Source: Litomosoides sigmodontis
Taxonomy: Eukaryota; Nematoda; Chromadorea; Rhabditida; Onchocercidae
Reading direction: 5' to 3'
NCBI GenBank assembly: GCA_963070105.1
Contig: OY718805.1
Location: 7,856,001 to 7,920,000 of the forward strand
DNA length: 64,000 nt
How positions within the stretch are numbered: the stretch's first letter is position 1; every line of letters starts with the position of its first letter. Of the stretch, positions 45,430 through 57,500 are shown piece after piece. The notes beneath the pieces were generated by a model. The model did no database searches. It was not told where the DNA came from and saw only the letters and a list, made by a program, of their open reading frames with translations. The position numbers and the translations under genes were made by a program.

Positions 45430-48231
45430 CAACCGTCGGCCAAAGGAAGATAAATCGATGCCAAATATTACTTTGGAGAGAGGGCGAGAGAGAGAGAAAA
45501 GGAATGAAAAGGGAACAAAGAAGAGAAAAGAGAGAGAGAATACAATGTATTCCATAAGGATGATACTGTTTCTAGGGGAACAGGAATAAATACAAAGGGA
45601 TAACGCCTGGGGAAGAAGCATCAAGCGAAGTGAAAGGATATTTGACACAGACAAATGTCCAACAAGCAAAGTGAATTAATTGAATTCTAAAGTGTGATAC
45701 TTGTAAACCTTGCAAGCTTAATGCGCCGTCAAGTTTCCATTGCTATTAGCTAAATAATTTCTTTCGCTTGGCTCAGGTGGCGATGTGTAAATTTCTCATT
45801 TGCTTGGCATGTCATAATTAACTTGATTTTTTGGGAGAAAAATTTAATTATAAAACAATAAAATCTAAATTCGAGACAAAGCTTTACTTTATTGCACCAT
45901 CCCTGAATATATAACTCGCAACTCTACGTCTGCTGCAAATGACTTCACGTACAAATTTTTGCAATCATTTTCACTTTCGCAGCAACATCAGTAACGCATA
46001 TACAACTCAGTATTTTGTCTTAGTCTCGTACAATGAATGTTATGGTGGAAGAAATCTGAGTTGGTAGAAAATAGCAAAAATAAAATGATGCCAGCCCTTA
46101 CGCTTAAAACCGACGAGTCTGCCGATAATTGTGGAACGAACGCATTTTATGGAAAACGTTCGCAACACGTTACGGTCCGATCGAACAGCACAGCACGGTG
46201 AACGACAAAGAGTACAGAACAAATCGGTTTCAAACATCAATACGACGACAACAAGAAGTTGCAGTAGGAAGGAGAAAGAAAAGGTTGTGAAATCGGATAT
46301 GGAAAAAAGGAGCAATTTCGTAATATGATGATGATATCACTGTCTTCCAAGATAACAGCAATAAATGTGTGAAAAAAAAAGGATACTGAAAACGAAATTG
46401 TAAAATTTCCTCCTCCTTTTTCTCCCTCTCTCGTCGTTCTTTTCGTCTTTGAAATATGCACTATTTCAGGTTTTAGATGCAAAGCAGTTCTTCTATGTGT
46501 AATTTTCGCTAAAAATTCAGTGTAAATAAAATGGCAATATTGACAAAAACTATTTTCGATTCTTAGAGTTGAATTCTTCGTCGTTATTTTTTTTGCCTTC
46601 GACATTGCACTGAACATGTCACGTCAAGTTGCGCCATATAAACTAAGTTAAATTAAACACTCTACTACGCATTTTAAGATTACATGCTAGTAAAAAAAAA
46701 GTCTACCGATAGATAAACAGAGTATACTCTTTGGGAAGTAATCCGCATTACCTACATCATAATTAATTCGTAACTAAATGATCACATTAAGAATGACAAT
46801 AAAATTTTAGTATTACATGCTAGTGAAAAAAGAGTCTAACGATAGATAAACATATCTACCTAAAATTATCATATTAACTAACTAGAAGAGAATTTTGTTG
46901 TGTAGATGCTGCACAATACTTTCCATACATTTTCCTGCGTAACGTATCATTCAATGATAAGCATATGACATTTCCGAACGAAATCACCAATGACCATCCT
47001 GCAAGCAATATTCTATTAATTATTAATTTATCACTTTTTTAATACTTTCAATTAACATCAAAGAAAATATTCAGTTTTTCTACATCGTAATCAAAAAAGC
47101 ATATCTTTTGGATGGATGCATGCATTGTTTTCTCGAACGCTAACATTGTTCTCCTAATGAAGATCAATTTATTTTATGAATTAGAAATTTCATCGTGTAA
47201 AAGAACTGTTGGATTTTTAATTTGAAGACATTCTAATCGTCGCAACTACTGATACTGTTATCACGAACAACATTGGACAAACATTCTCTTATATTGCACT
47301 AATATCATCATCGTCTCAAGGTAAAACTAGCTATGATTTTTTTTTCAAGTACAAATTTACCGATATTCTTGTTGCATACTTAAAGGCCTATGTTTAGTTA
47401 TGAAGAAAATTAGTAGCATTTCAAACTGCAAGATGCAAAGCAATGTTCTCAGATCATCCGGAATAGTATCAAACATGTCACATATAACCAGGTTTTATTT
47501 TAACCAAAAATAAATTAAATCACAAAAGTGGACAGAAATAGATCTTGAAGCATAATGACGAAATTTTTCCAACACCCGGAAACACGCACAGTTCGAAGAA
47601 AAATGAAAAATACTCATTTTATTCTATCAGAACGTAGTAAGAACCTGAATGGAACAATTCTAGAATTCAAGTAATGAAACAATTTTGAACAGAGAAATGC
47701 TCAAAATTGTTTCATTACTTTGAGAAAATTAAATCCCTTCTATAGCTATAAAAATTAACCTCCGTGGTGGTATGTCTTGACGAATTTCTTGTGTTAACTC
47801 GCCCCCTCATCCTAATTCATCAATTACATGGAATAGAAAAATATTTATCATTTGATATTTATATTTCTCATCACCTTCTGCAGAACAGTAAATAGTGAGG
47901 CAAGACAAGTTAACTTATTTGATTCATTAAAGAGTGAGTCGAATTCACTAATAGGTTACTTAGTATGTTTTGTTTTTTTTTAAATAAACTATTCAGAAAT
48001 TCACCGCGAACATTAAACCGTATCATCAATTTCATTACAAGCTCGACATTAAGCAGTCATCTGTTTCCTTGTATTTTTATGCTAACTTATTCTTTTAAAA
48101 AATGAGCTCATAAAGTTGATTTTTCAAAACATGTTGTCAACTTTCGAAAATATTTATATCGTTATTAAACACAAATAACCATGTCACCAAACAGAAACAA
48201 CATTGGGATCCTATTAAAAATGATTTTCACG
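45430..48231. other. Region between peroxiredoxin copy B and ALG2
   Basis: 45430-45690 is the diverged counterpart of 41722-41990. The rest is AT-rich intergenic DNA, including the ALG2 3' UTR near 48231. A minus-strand frame at 46237-46617 has no recognisable content. A short direct repeat is listed separately. Confidence 0.5.
46679..46858. repeat. Short imperfect direct repeat, about 40 bp, spaced 133 bp
   Basis: ATTACATGCTAGT then an A-rich stretch, GTCTA, and CGATAGATAAACA occurs at about 46680-46720 and again, with a few mismatches, at about 46813-46851. It may be a remnant of a small local duplication or a mobile element; no terminal structure is visible. Confidence 0.6.
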
Positions 48232-50368
48232 TTAAACAGATAAAACTTTATGAATCAAACTTTCCAGCTGTACAACAAAATTATCCATCGCAAATACAGA
48301 TTTAACTCTTTCGCGTCCAGCATTACCCATAGCTTTAGCCTTATGCTTATCTTTAACAAGTTCTGCCATCTTTTCTGCAAATGAATTTGGATTTTCATCT
48401 ACCAGAAATCCAGTCTTTTCATCAATAATAGTCTCGCGCGGCCCACCACTATTTGATGCAATTACACAACATTTCATATACATCGCTTCCACGGGTACAA
48501 TCCCAAAATGTTCATTGCTTGGTGTATACAGTACTGCTGTCGCACGTTTCAATAATTCCAGCTTCTCTTCATCTGCTGAAACAACATTTTGGATGACTGT
48601 AATTGACTACCAATGAATTAGATTTCCGATACAAGGAAATGTGAAAAACTGAATTTCATTTCAATTTCTTCCTGTTTTTTATATCGAAAACTTTTTTTTT
48701 TACAGGAAATCAAACTGCTGACAACATACTTGGTGATTTCAGAAACACATACTGATCTTTGGACAGGCCCAGTGAAATTGCACTTTCCTGTAATTCAACA
48801 AAATGTGCAATGTTCTCCACATTCATGATATCATAGCCACCAGCAACAACAAGAAAGCAGAACTGGTAATCATCTTCTGGAATCTTTCTCTGAAGTAAAC
48901 CTAAAAAAGGAGCTGGATTAAGAAACTCTTCTTTAGACACTAACTTTTGTAACTACAACAAAAGCAAAACAAAATTTAAAAACAAACTGAAAGCTTCCAG
49001 TGCAAGGCCAATATTCTTTTTCCTTTCATATCGATTGATTGATATAAAAATATGTTGCGCTCTTTTTGGTATTTCATTTAGTTCAGCCGTTTCATGGCTA
49101 TCAAAAAACTTGGTATTTAATGTCGGATAAAGTATATGGATAGTCCGAGCACGAATGCAGGGAAATGCCTCGTATACAATTTCTCTTGTGAATTTACTAT
49201 TCACACAAATTAAATCTGCCATTGCTATTGTCCATGTCTAGAAATAATATCATAAATGTAACTGAAAAGTGAAACTCCCAGTTTTCTTATTTAGGCGAGA
49301 GAGGCCCATTACCGTCACAGATATGTAAAACACATTATTTTCATGTTTTGCAAACCTACGAATTGTTTCAAGCAAGTATTCGTTTCATCAATCTCTAACC
49401 ATCTCAAAACTTACACAATTAAAACCGGGTGATAAATATAATTCACTTTCAAAGTTTCGGATCAATGTTCTCCAGTCACATTTTCCATCTGAATCTGAAC
49501 TAAGACTTAGAAGGTAACAAACAAACTTTACCAAGAGATCCATTAATTAAAACTTTATTCCTTTCAAATATAATGCCATGGAGCTTACTTCAAACCAGTC
49601 AACAAAGACACGGTAGAATTTCTTCATCATACTCTTCCTCGCTGTTAGCAACTGATCCGGAAAGTGACAATAAAAAATAACTGGCGCACTGAATAAACCA
49701 AGTGATCGAAATATCCGAAAAATCAACAAGCATGAAGAAATCTGAAAAACTTGTAACTTCTCAGGCACATGGAATGCGTGAGTTTCAATCATTAAGGACT
49801 AGTTAACAAAAGTTTCATCATAGTGAAACAAAATTTCGTTATTTTTCCAGATAGAAAAATTCTCACAGAATCAGAAAATACGAGTTCCGTTTTCCTCAAA
49901 AATATACAAATATATAAAGCCGCAATACACATCCTAATGTAAGCACACAATGCGTGAGCAAATCCGAAAACTGACCGTGGAAGTACGTCAACAACCTTAA
50001 TATCTGAAATGAATCTGTGTAAAAATCAGTAACTTCTCGGAAGCAAATGAAAACTGGCTAACATTTTTAACGTTGGCAATTTACCATTTTGTCTCTATAT
50101 CCTATGCATTTTTTTTGTAAAACACGAAATAAATTTTCTTATCTCATTACTAACTATAGAGTAGTAAGGTATAACAAATTCAGAATTAACAAATGACACT
50201 AAAAACTTGACCAAATTCTTTGGTTTCCACAAATGCATGCTTGGGGTTAAAGTGATTTGTCACAAATTGCACGTCATGACCATTCAGCCTCATCGCAATC
50301 GCCGCATCCACAACCAATCTTTCCGCTCCTCCGATACCCAAATCCGGATGAATTATCGTTATAAACAT
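48232..50368 (-). CDS. algn-2: ALG2 alpha-1,3/1,6-mannosyltransferase
   Basis: Adds the second and third mannose to the dolichol-linked N-glycan precursor on the cytosolic face of the ER. Exons in order: 50368 to about 50207 (IIHPDLGIGGAERLVVDAA), about 50011-49871 (VVDVLPRSVFGFAHALCAYIR), about 49744-49590 (VIFYCHFPDQLLTARKS, VDWFE), about 49242-48990 (ICVNSKFTREIV, ISINRYERKKNIGLALEAF), 48953 to about 48710 (LVVAGGYD, the acceptor Rossmann half) and about 48577-48232 (YTPSNEHFGIVPVEAMYMK, NSGGPRETI, the GT4 E-x7-E nucleotide-sugar motif). Exon 1 to 2 joins in phase 1. Both GT-B halves are present in the usual order. The protein ends shortly after the catalytic fold. ALG2 is favoured over ALG11 or GPI-type GT4 enzymes because HPDLGIGGAERLV and YCHFPDQLL are ALG2 signatures. 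Confidence 0.93.
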
Positions 50369-51248
50369 CCTAAATTACACCACTATTAGTAGTAATAATA
50401 GCAGTAATAATAATGATAAAATATACGTATAACCTTATTAGCTCCCTAATTTAATTTGAAAAGTAAAATAAAGCAACTGTGTAAAGTCAAAATTTCACTT
50501 CTTAAACAAAATGCTAAATGCGCGAATATATATGATGAAAACATTCAGCACTGAAGCAGTTTTAGAAATGACCCCGAGCATTCTGGTAAGCGAAGACAGG
50601 TGAGGAGTATGGTTAAAAGCGATTGGAATTTCTTGCAATTTCTAATTAATTAGTGAAAAATTTCCGCAACAAATTATGCAAGCTAAATTGAGCGATGAAA
50701 TTTAAAAACACTAAAACGTACGAAAATACTAAAAATAAGGCAAACATTGTGTGATTGATAGTGCAATGGAGAGATAGTAGCAGTATCTTATGGGAAATAT
50801 GTAGAAGAATGAATAACATGAGTGAAGAGAGGATAGTGTACGCTCGACTAACGTACTGTTTGTGCTTTTCACGTTTTGTAATGGAAAGATTACATAGCAC
50901 TTCACGTGAGTAACGCAAACAATAAGTAGAAACTGACGCAAGCTACCAGTAGAAGCGTATGAGAAATGAAAAATGAAAACCAGAAGATATAATAAACGTG
51001 AAATGTAGAATGTGCTGAATGCATTGAAACACGCTATTTTAATTCGAAAATCAGAAAATTTTGGCAAATTGTACCCTGCGACCTGCTAGTTGAAGGTAAA
51101 ACGATTTCGTCATCGATCTGCGTCTGAGTCGCATCGATTTCAATTAGTGACGGGATATTGATGTTGTTATGGGGGTAGATTGTTAGGAAATTATTAGCAG
51201 GCAATAACGAATGGCAATAAATTGATGGGAAAGGTTGCAGAATGTATG

Positions 51249-51293
<45 letters not shown>
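51249..51293. repeat. (GA)n microsatellite
   Basis: About 22 uninterrupted GA units about 300 bp upstream of the Argonaute start. GA/CT tracts can bind GAGA-type factors, but nothing here shows that. Confidence 0.9.
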
Positions 51294-51296
<3 letters not shown>

Positions 51297-51564
51297 AGCA
51301 TGAATAGGAATTTAAACCAGAACATGCTTTAGTGATAAAAGTGATTTAAAAGAAACTTAGGGATGAGATTAGATCAATACAACACGGTTAACTCCATTTT
51401 GAAACATTAAGCTTTAATGATTACGTTGATTTGCACTTTCTGTGTGACTCTGTTTGATATCATGATATGATTGCAGCATCTCTTTTAGCATGAATAAAAT
51501 TAAACTTAGACCAGAACTTTGCTGTGTTCCAGGTTTACGTATGCTTTACATCATTTAGCATCTC

Positions 51565-51573
51565 CCTTTTCAG
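51565..51573 (+). promoter_or_regulatory. Probable trans-splice acceptor of the Argonaute gene
   Basis: CCCTTTTCAG precedes GCGTAATACAATG, ten bases before the chosen ATG at 51584. No upstream coding exon is evident, so a spliced leader is the likely partner. Confidence 0.5.
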
Positions 51574-51583
51574 GCGTAATACA

Positions 51584-54500
51584 ATGCCGGCTCATGTTCG
51601 TGGTCGAGGTCGAGGTTATTCAAGACGTAGTGTTAATAACCGCAATACGGCTGTTACACAGACTATAGGTAGGAATAACTTTAACTTTATTTTATTCCAA
51701 TATAATTTTCGCAATTGAACTATTGGTTTCAAACATTTCTTGTTCATTTCGAAACATTTCTCATTTTTTTGTCAAGGAAGCTTTGCATTGATTATATTTT
51801 CTTCGTTTTTTTCAGAGAGAAATCCAGATATGACACTGCTTAATTCATTGAATCAGTCACAAAGTTTAGAATCAGAAGTAGGTTATAAGTTATATCGGTT
51901 ACTGTGGCAAGTCGTTAAACATGATGTGAAGAAAAAAATACTTGGGGGATGCATGGCTTTGTGTAAACTATAACTGATCCAATGCTGTACGTATTTCCTT
52001 GCATTTCAGAATGGCTCTAATGATAGTTCACATTCTATGGTTAGAAATATTTCATCACAGTCTCACTCCCAAAATATGGAACAGAACGCAAGGTTTTGAA
52101 TCAGTTTTTATTTTTTCTTTGAATAGTGCTCCAGTAATTTGTAATGGTTTTTATTTAAGGGTGAAAAGAAAGTTGTTGATAAGAATTATAAAAATGTCAT
52201 TCTCCTACAGAATTTTATCAAATCGTTCTGCGTGTATTCTTCCACAATTACAACCAGCCAACATACAAGAGAAAGTTCTTGTAAAAACGAATGTTTATGT
52301 GTTGGAAGTAACAGACCGTATCGTTTATCGTTACGATGTACGCATGGAAGCATGTTCCGGAAGACCCCACACCGCAAACGCTACAAAAGTAAACTTATGT
52401 TGCGGAAAGCAGGAGTGAGTGTTTGCTTTACATTGCCGTTTACATATTAATTTTAAAATGAAAGAATGACTATTATGTGTATTTTAGCCCATATCGAGCT
52501 AAGAAATGTATGTTTTTGATCGATATGGCATTGAGAAGATATCGACAACTTAACGAATTTGCGTATGCTTACGATTTATCAAGCACGTTATTCACTAATG
52601 AACAACTGGATTTAAAGGAGGTAAGTATAGTGAAATAAAAGAAATAAATGAAGTGGTTTTCCAAGTTTTCATTTTTAAGTTTCATATTCATTACAGCCAG
52701 TAGGAATTAAATCATTTATTATTTCTTAGTTTCTGTTTTTTGCAGCTAAGGAAAGTCTTTACAGACTTTTGATGTTGTAGTGATTCTGGATTTGATGAGT
52801 TGGTTGGATAAATAGAGCGTAGAATGGCAGTTGCATAGGAATGGGAATGCGAAAAATTTTATGCGTTCTCATTAACTGATACTGTTCATTTTTAGGTGTC
52901 TCAAATCACCATGTCATCCAATAATTTGCAAGAATTACAAGAAATGTTTGGTAGCAATATCAACATAACTATAAGCATTAGTGAATGCCGGGATTATGCA
53001 CGCTCATTTCATACATCAGATTTCAACTCATCAATCACTCCTAATTTATTGGCACAGGATCATTCTTTGCGCCAGTTTTATGAAATCCTAACAAATCAGT
53101 ATGGTTTGCGGAGGTTAATTTTAGTTCTTTGGACTGCATATGGTTTTCCTATAATAAAAAAATTTCTTTCATCATTTTGACTACCAGTTTTTAAATTTCC
53201 ATTTTTGATCCTTCATTTGGATAATGACATGATTTGGCCGTGTTAACTTGTTGCGAAACGATATAAAACTTATGTTTTAAAATTTGGTATTTTTGGTAAT
53301 TATCTAAAGTTTGGCAGTCTTTTTAAATTTTGGTATTTTTAGACATTTTAAATCGATCGTTTAATTCATGCGTTTCGTTTCGTTTATTTAGGGCTATCAA
53401 ATTTATTTAAAATCGATATAAATGATGCAGCGCTCGTTTTTTATTTTAGTTTTCTTATTTCAGTGGATTGTATTTCTCCTTCGGTTACGGTCGATTATAT
53501 CAGGAAAAAGAAAATATTAAATTAAAAGATGGAGTTAAACTATCTGTGGGTGCTGATAAAAGTGTTCGTTTTATCGAAGGCAATCAATCAATTGGTCTAG
53601 TTCCAGCACTGGTACTTGATGGTATGCTTGTCATTAAGTAATTTTTACAACTATGAGCATTAAATACTGTTTATTTTTTAAAAGTAATTTATTTATTTTA
53701 GCAAAGAAAACCCCTTTCTTCAATGAAGAGACACTGATGAATTTTGCTGCTGAAATATACAAGCCGGGATCTTCCCTATCTATTCCCTATTTAGTTGGAA
53801 GAAAATTTGAGGAATTTGTACGCTCTGTTGAACCAGTAGTTAGAGGTAAGGATGTTTTGATTTTAACAAAGCAAAGATTTAGTGTTTTTTATTCCAGAAG
53901 GAGGCCGAAAGATATATCCACTTTACAGTATTTTTTAAAAAATTTTAGCGTTTTTCACAAATGTTTCATTAATCTTTAATTTTTCATTGCGAGTTATGTT
54001 TGAATTGTGCTTTTCATTTTCCAGGCCTTCGTCTCCTTCGCTTAAACAATACTAAAACATTTGTTGCAAATGGCTTGTCGGCGGAACCTGTAAGAAATCT
54101 TAGGTACTTGAATTTAACTAGTTTATATGCTAATATATCATTTGGTTCGGTTTTTAAAACAAATAATAAACTCATATCATGCACTCTATAACTAAAAAAA
54201 AATTAAAAAAAAAATTAATCGGTAAAAATGAGGGGTATAAATAAGAGACGAAAACCAAATTAATAATAAAATCAAGGAGAAGAAAGAGAATTGGATTGTC
54301 GCAATTACTGTTAGTGTATGATATCTTGTATTAATTGAAACTGAAACTAAAGTCTTATTAAATTAGAAAAAAGTGAATACGTGTTGATCATTTTTTGTTT
54401 TGCAGAAATGAACGAATGCCGCTGATGGAAGCTTATAAAAGACTAGGGATGGATATCAGGTTAATTTTCACTCACTCTTAAAAAATATTTTCTTGCTGAA

Positions 54501-57500
54501 AAACTCTTTTTTGCTGACACTTGCTGGAATTTTATACACCGCGGCAAAATTCAAGCTGAAAAATTTTCCGTTAATTTTTAATGGACTTGCAGACCTGATT
54601 TGCCGGCTGTTGTTTTGAAATCACGATCTTATAAAGTATTTTTCCCGTTTGAAATTTTATACGTCGCTCCAAAACAGAAAGTCTCGGATGCAAAGCTCCG
54701 ACCGAATCAGAAATTAGCCTTAGTGAAGGTGAGGTTTAGCAATTTTTGTTGATTGTTCAATTACTCTCTTGCCTATCTTTGTTGAAATTATTTTTCATTT
54801 CCATCTAAAAATACAAATTCATCTCACTTTTTATCCAGTAATCACACATTACGTGGATATTCTAAATAAATTTATCAGACAAACTGTTAATAAGTCGGTA
54901 TTTTTTCTGTGTTCAACTTTCAATTTTTCACAGGCCGTGGATTACTCAGGCTTGTAATTTGCCCAAATTTTCTTCGATTTTATGCGCTGAAATAATGGTA
55001 ATAATTAAAGATTAATAGCATCAGAATTTCCTTATTTACTGCATCCATGTGTTGTAGAATTCCGTTATATCCCCTGACATACGATATAAAGAAATAGAAC
55101 GACATATGGAAGCGTTAAATTTGAGCGGAAGCAAATTCAATCCTATTTTGGCAGCATTTGGTGTTCGAATTAGGAAGAACCCAATAGTCGTATGTTTTTA
55201 AATTTCTATTCGTACGAAAATTTTTAGCTTACAACGGTGAGATGAAGGCAGATCTTCTAAAAGAGGAAGTCGTGCTGTATTTAGTATTTAAAGCTGCTTT
55301 ATTTCAGGTTGAGGCCAATCGCCGTGTACCACCACGAATTTCTTATAACTCGAAATCTATCGTGAGTGTTGCGCCAAATAAGGTATTAATTTTAATGTTC
55401 TGTCAAAAAAATAATTTTTCGCATGAAAACGAAAATACGCTCTTTATACGCTACTAAAAAAGTAGTTCTTACGAAAAATCGAAAGGGAAAAATTACGGAA
55501 GGCGTGGTCAGATAAACAAATAAATCTTTTGTTTGGGACCTTCTCATATTTTGCTGACAACACAATTTTTTTAGGCCAGTTGGAACCAAGGGAATAATCA
55601 GTTTGCAACTCCAGCGAAGATTGACAGTTTTCATTTGTTTTACGACAAAGACTGTAATGAAGGTGTCATGATGTAAGTGTCACTTTTAAATATGTTACAC
55701 AAATAGATGAAGTACTTAGTAACTGACAATCTTAACAAGAATGGTGGAAAATCATTTTTATTTTCCAGTAATACTTGTACATGAATGAATGTTCCCTTGT
55801 CTTACTTCATTCCGAAAAGTTTTAAGTTCGTAAAATGCAAAATTACTCTTGACTGGCATAAATTGCAAAACATTGTTTTTTTTGCAAAGTGTTGTCTTGT
55901 AAATGAAAGTTATTCCTGTATCATCTAATCGGTGTGTGTTTAACGTGAAAAAGGTTCATTTGAGGAAATATAGTAGAAGTAACTGTATCACATTCTGTAG
56001 ACATCGTTGGTTTCTTTTTCTCATTGATCATAATATGTGTTTTTAGAAAATTCTTCCATGCAATTTGTGATAGTGCGGAGAAAAGGGGTATGAAATTTAC
56101 TAAGAAATTCCGCAAAGAAGTTAACCCAAGTGAACTAGAGGCAAATATTAAAAAGGTGATAATGGAATCACCTGGAGCAAGAAATTTCTTCATGTATGTC
56201 GACAATAAAGAACGTACTCATGGTTAGTATCTGTCCATTGAATTACGAATAATTATGCGATGTCCATTTCACCATTCATCTATTTTTCAAAACCTAAAGC
56301 AAACGGGTGAAGTTATTTGCAATTTTGCCATTATCTGGTTAAACGGGAGTAAGTTAATGATTCATTTTATAAGCTTCTTTTCAAAAGCTAATATAGGCAT
56401 CGTTAAATATCATGAATCATATTTCACTAAACAACTGTTTGGTAACATTATTTTGCTCTCCATGATCCCAGTAGTGTTTCTAGGGATTCTCAAAATACTC
56501 TTAGGCAAACATTACATCCGAAATCATATTTTAGGTCAACTTAAGCTGTATGAAGCACTTTATCAAGTGGTCACTCAACACGTAAGATATTCCACTGTGG
56601 CAAATGTACACTCATATGAAAATATCATCAGCAAAATGAATGTCAAAAATTTTGGTCACAATTATTATACTATACCCGAAAATTATGCGTTAGTTTTCCA
56701 GTATATTAATTTAATTTAATTTAATTTAATTTAATTTAATTTCCGTTTTCTTTATTTATTTGGAATCGAAAAATTATTGAAATTTATACTGCCGTTAAAA
56801 TTATCAGAATTAAACGATGGTTATCGAGTGGTAATACGCTGGTTATTGGATACGATGTTTGTCATCCAGAACCGCAGTCTGCAGTTGAACGCCGCTTGAA
56901 CTTGATATCTACTCAACCAAGTGTTATTGGAGTAAGTTTCTTAATTTTTGAAATTTCCGCAGATCTATCGATTAAGACGCTTTTTCAAATAAAAATTAGA
57001 AGAAAGCAGGATAGTCATTTCCTTATTATATATTTATCGTGATATTTTCGTATTACAAAAAAGCACTTTCCAATTTGTTAATTATAAGCACTTTTCCAGT
57101 TTTCGTTTAATACTGCGAAAGAGCCAGAAACTTTTATTGGTGATTACGCATTTCACGAACCAAAACAGGAGCAAGTTACTGGTTCAATCCTCGAAAGCCG
57201 GATGTTTCATATCTTGAAATTGTTCCGTAAAATGCGTGGCAAGTTGCCAACACTAATTATTGTCACGCGTGATGGTGTTTCAGAAGGACAGCATAAAATG
57301 GTATATTATATAATTTTCTGTGTCATGAATAGGAGTGAAGAGGCGAGAGGGAAAGTGTGACGGCAAATTTTTTATTAAATAAAACTTAGAAAAAAAACTG
57401 AAACTGATGATATAATTTGGGTGGCCTGGGGTGTTGCATTCGTAGTTTGTTATCGAATGTTCTAGGTGATGATGGACGAATTGGAAGCTATACGTGCCGG

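Larger units (their letters stand above)
50369..51583. other. Divergent promoter region, ALG2 / Argonaute
   Basis: About 1.2 kb between the ALG2 start (minus) and the Argonaute start (plus). It contains a GA microsatellite of about 22 units (51249-51293) and no supported exon. Confidence 0.6.

Noticed and set aside
46237..46617. 126-codon minus-strand frame
   Set aside because: No family resemblance, no clear splice context and biased composition.
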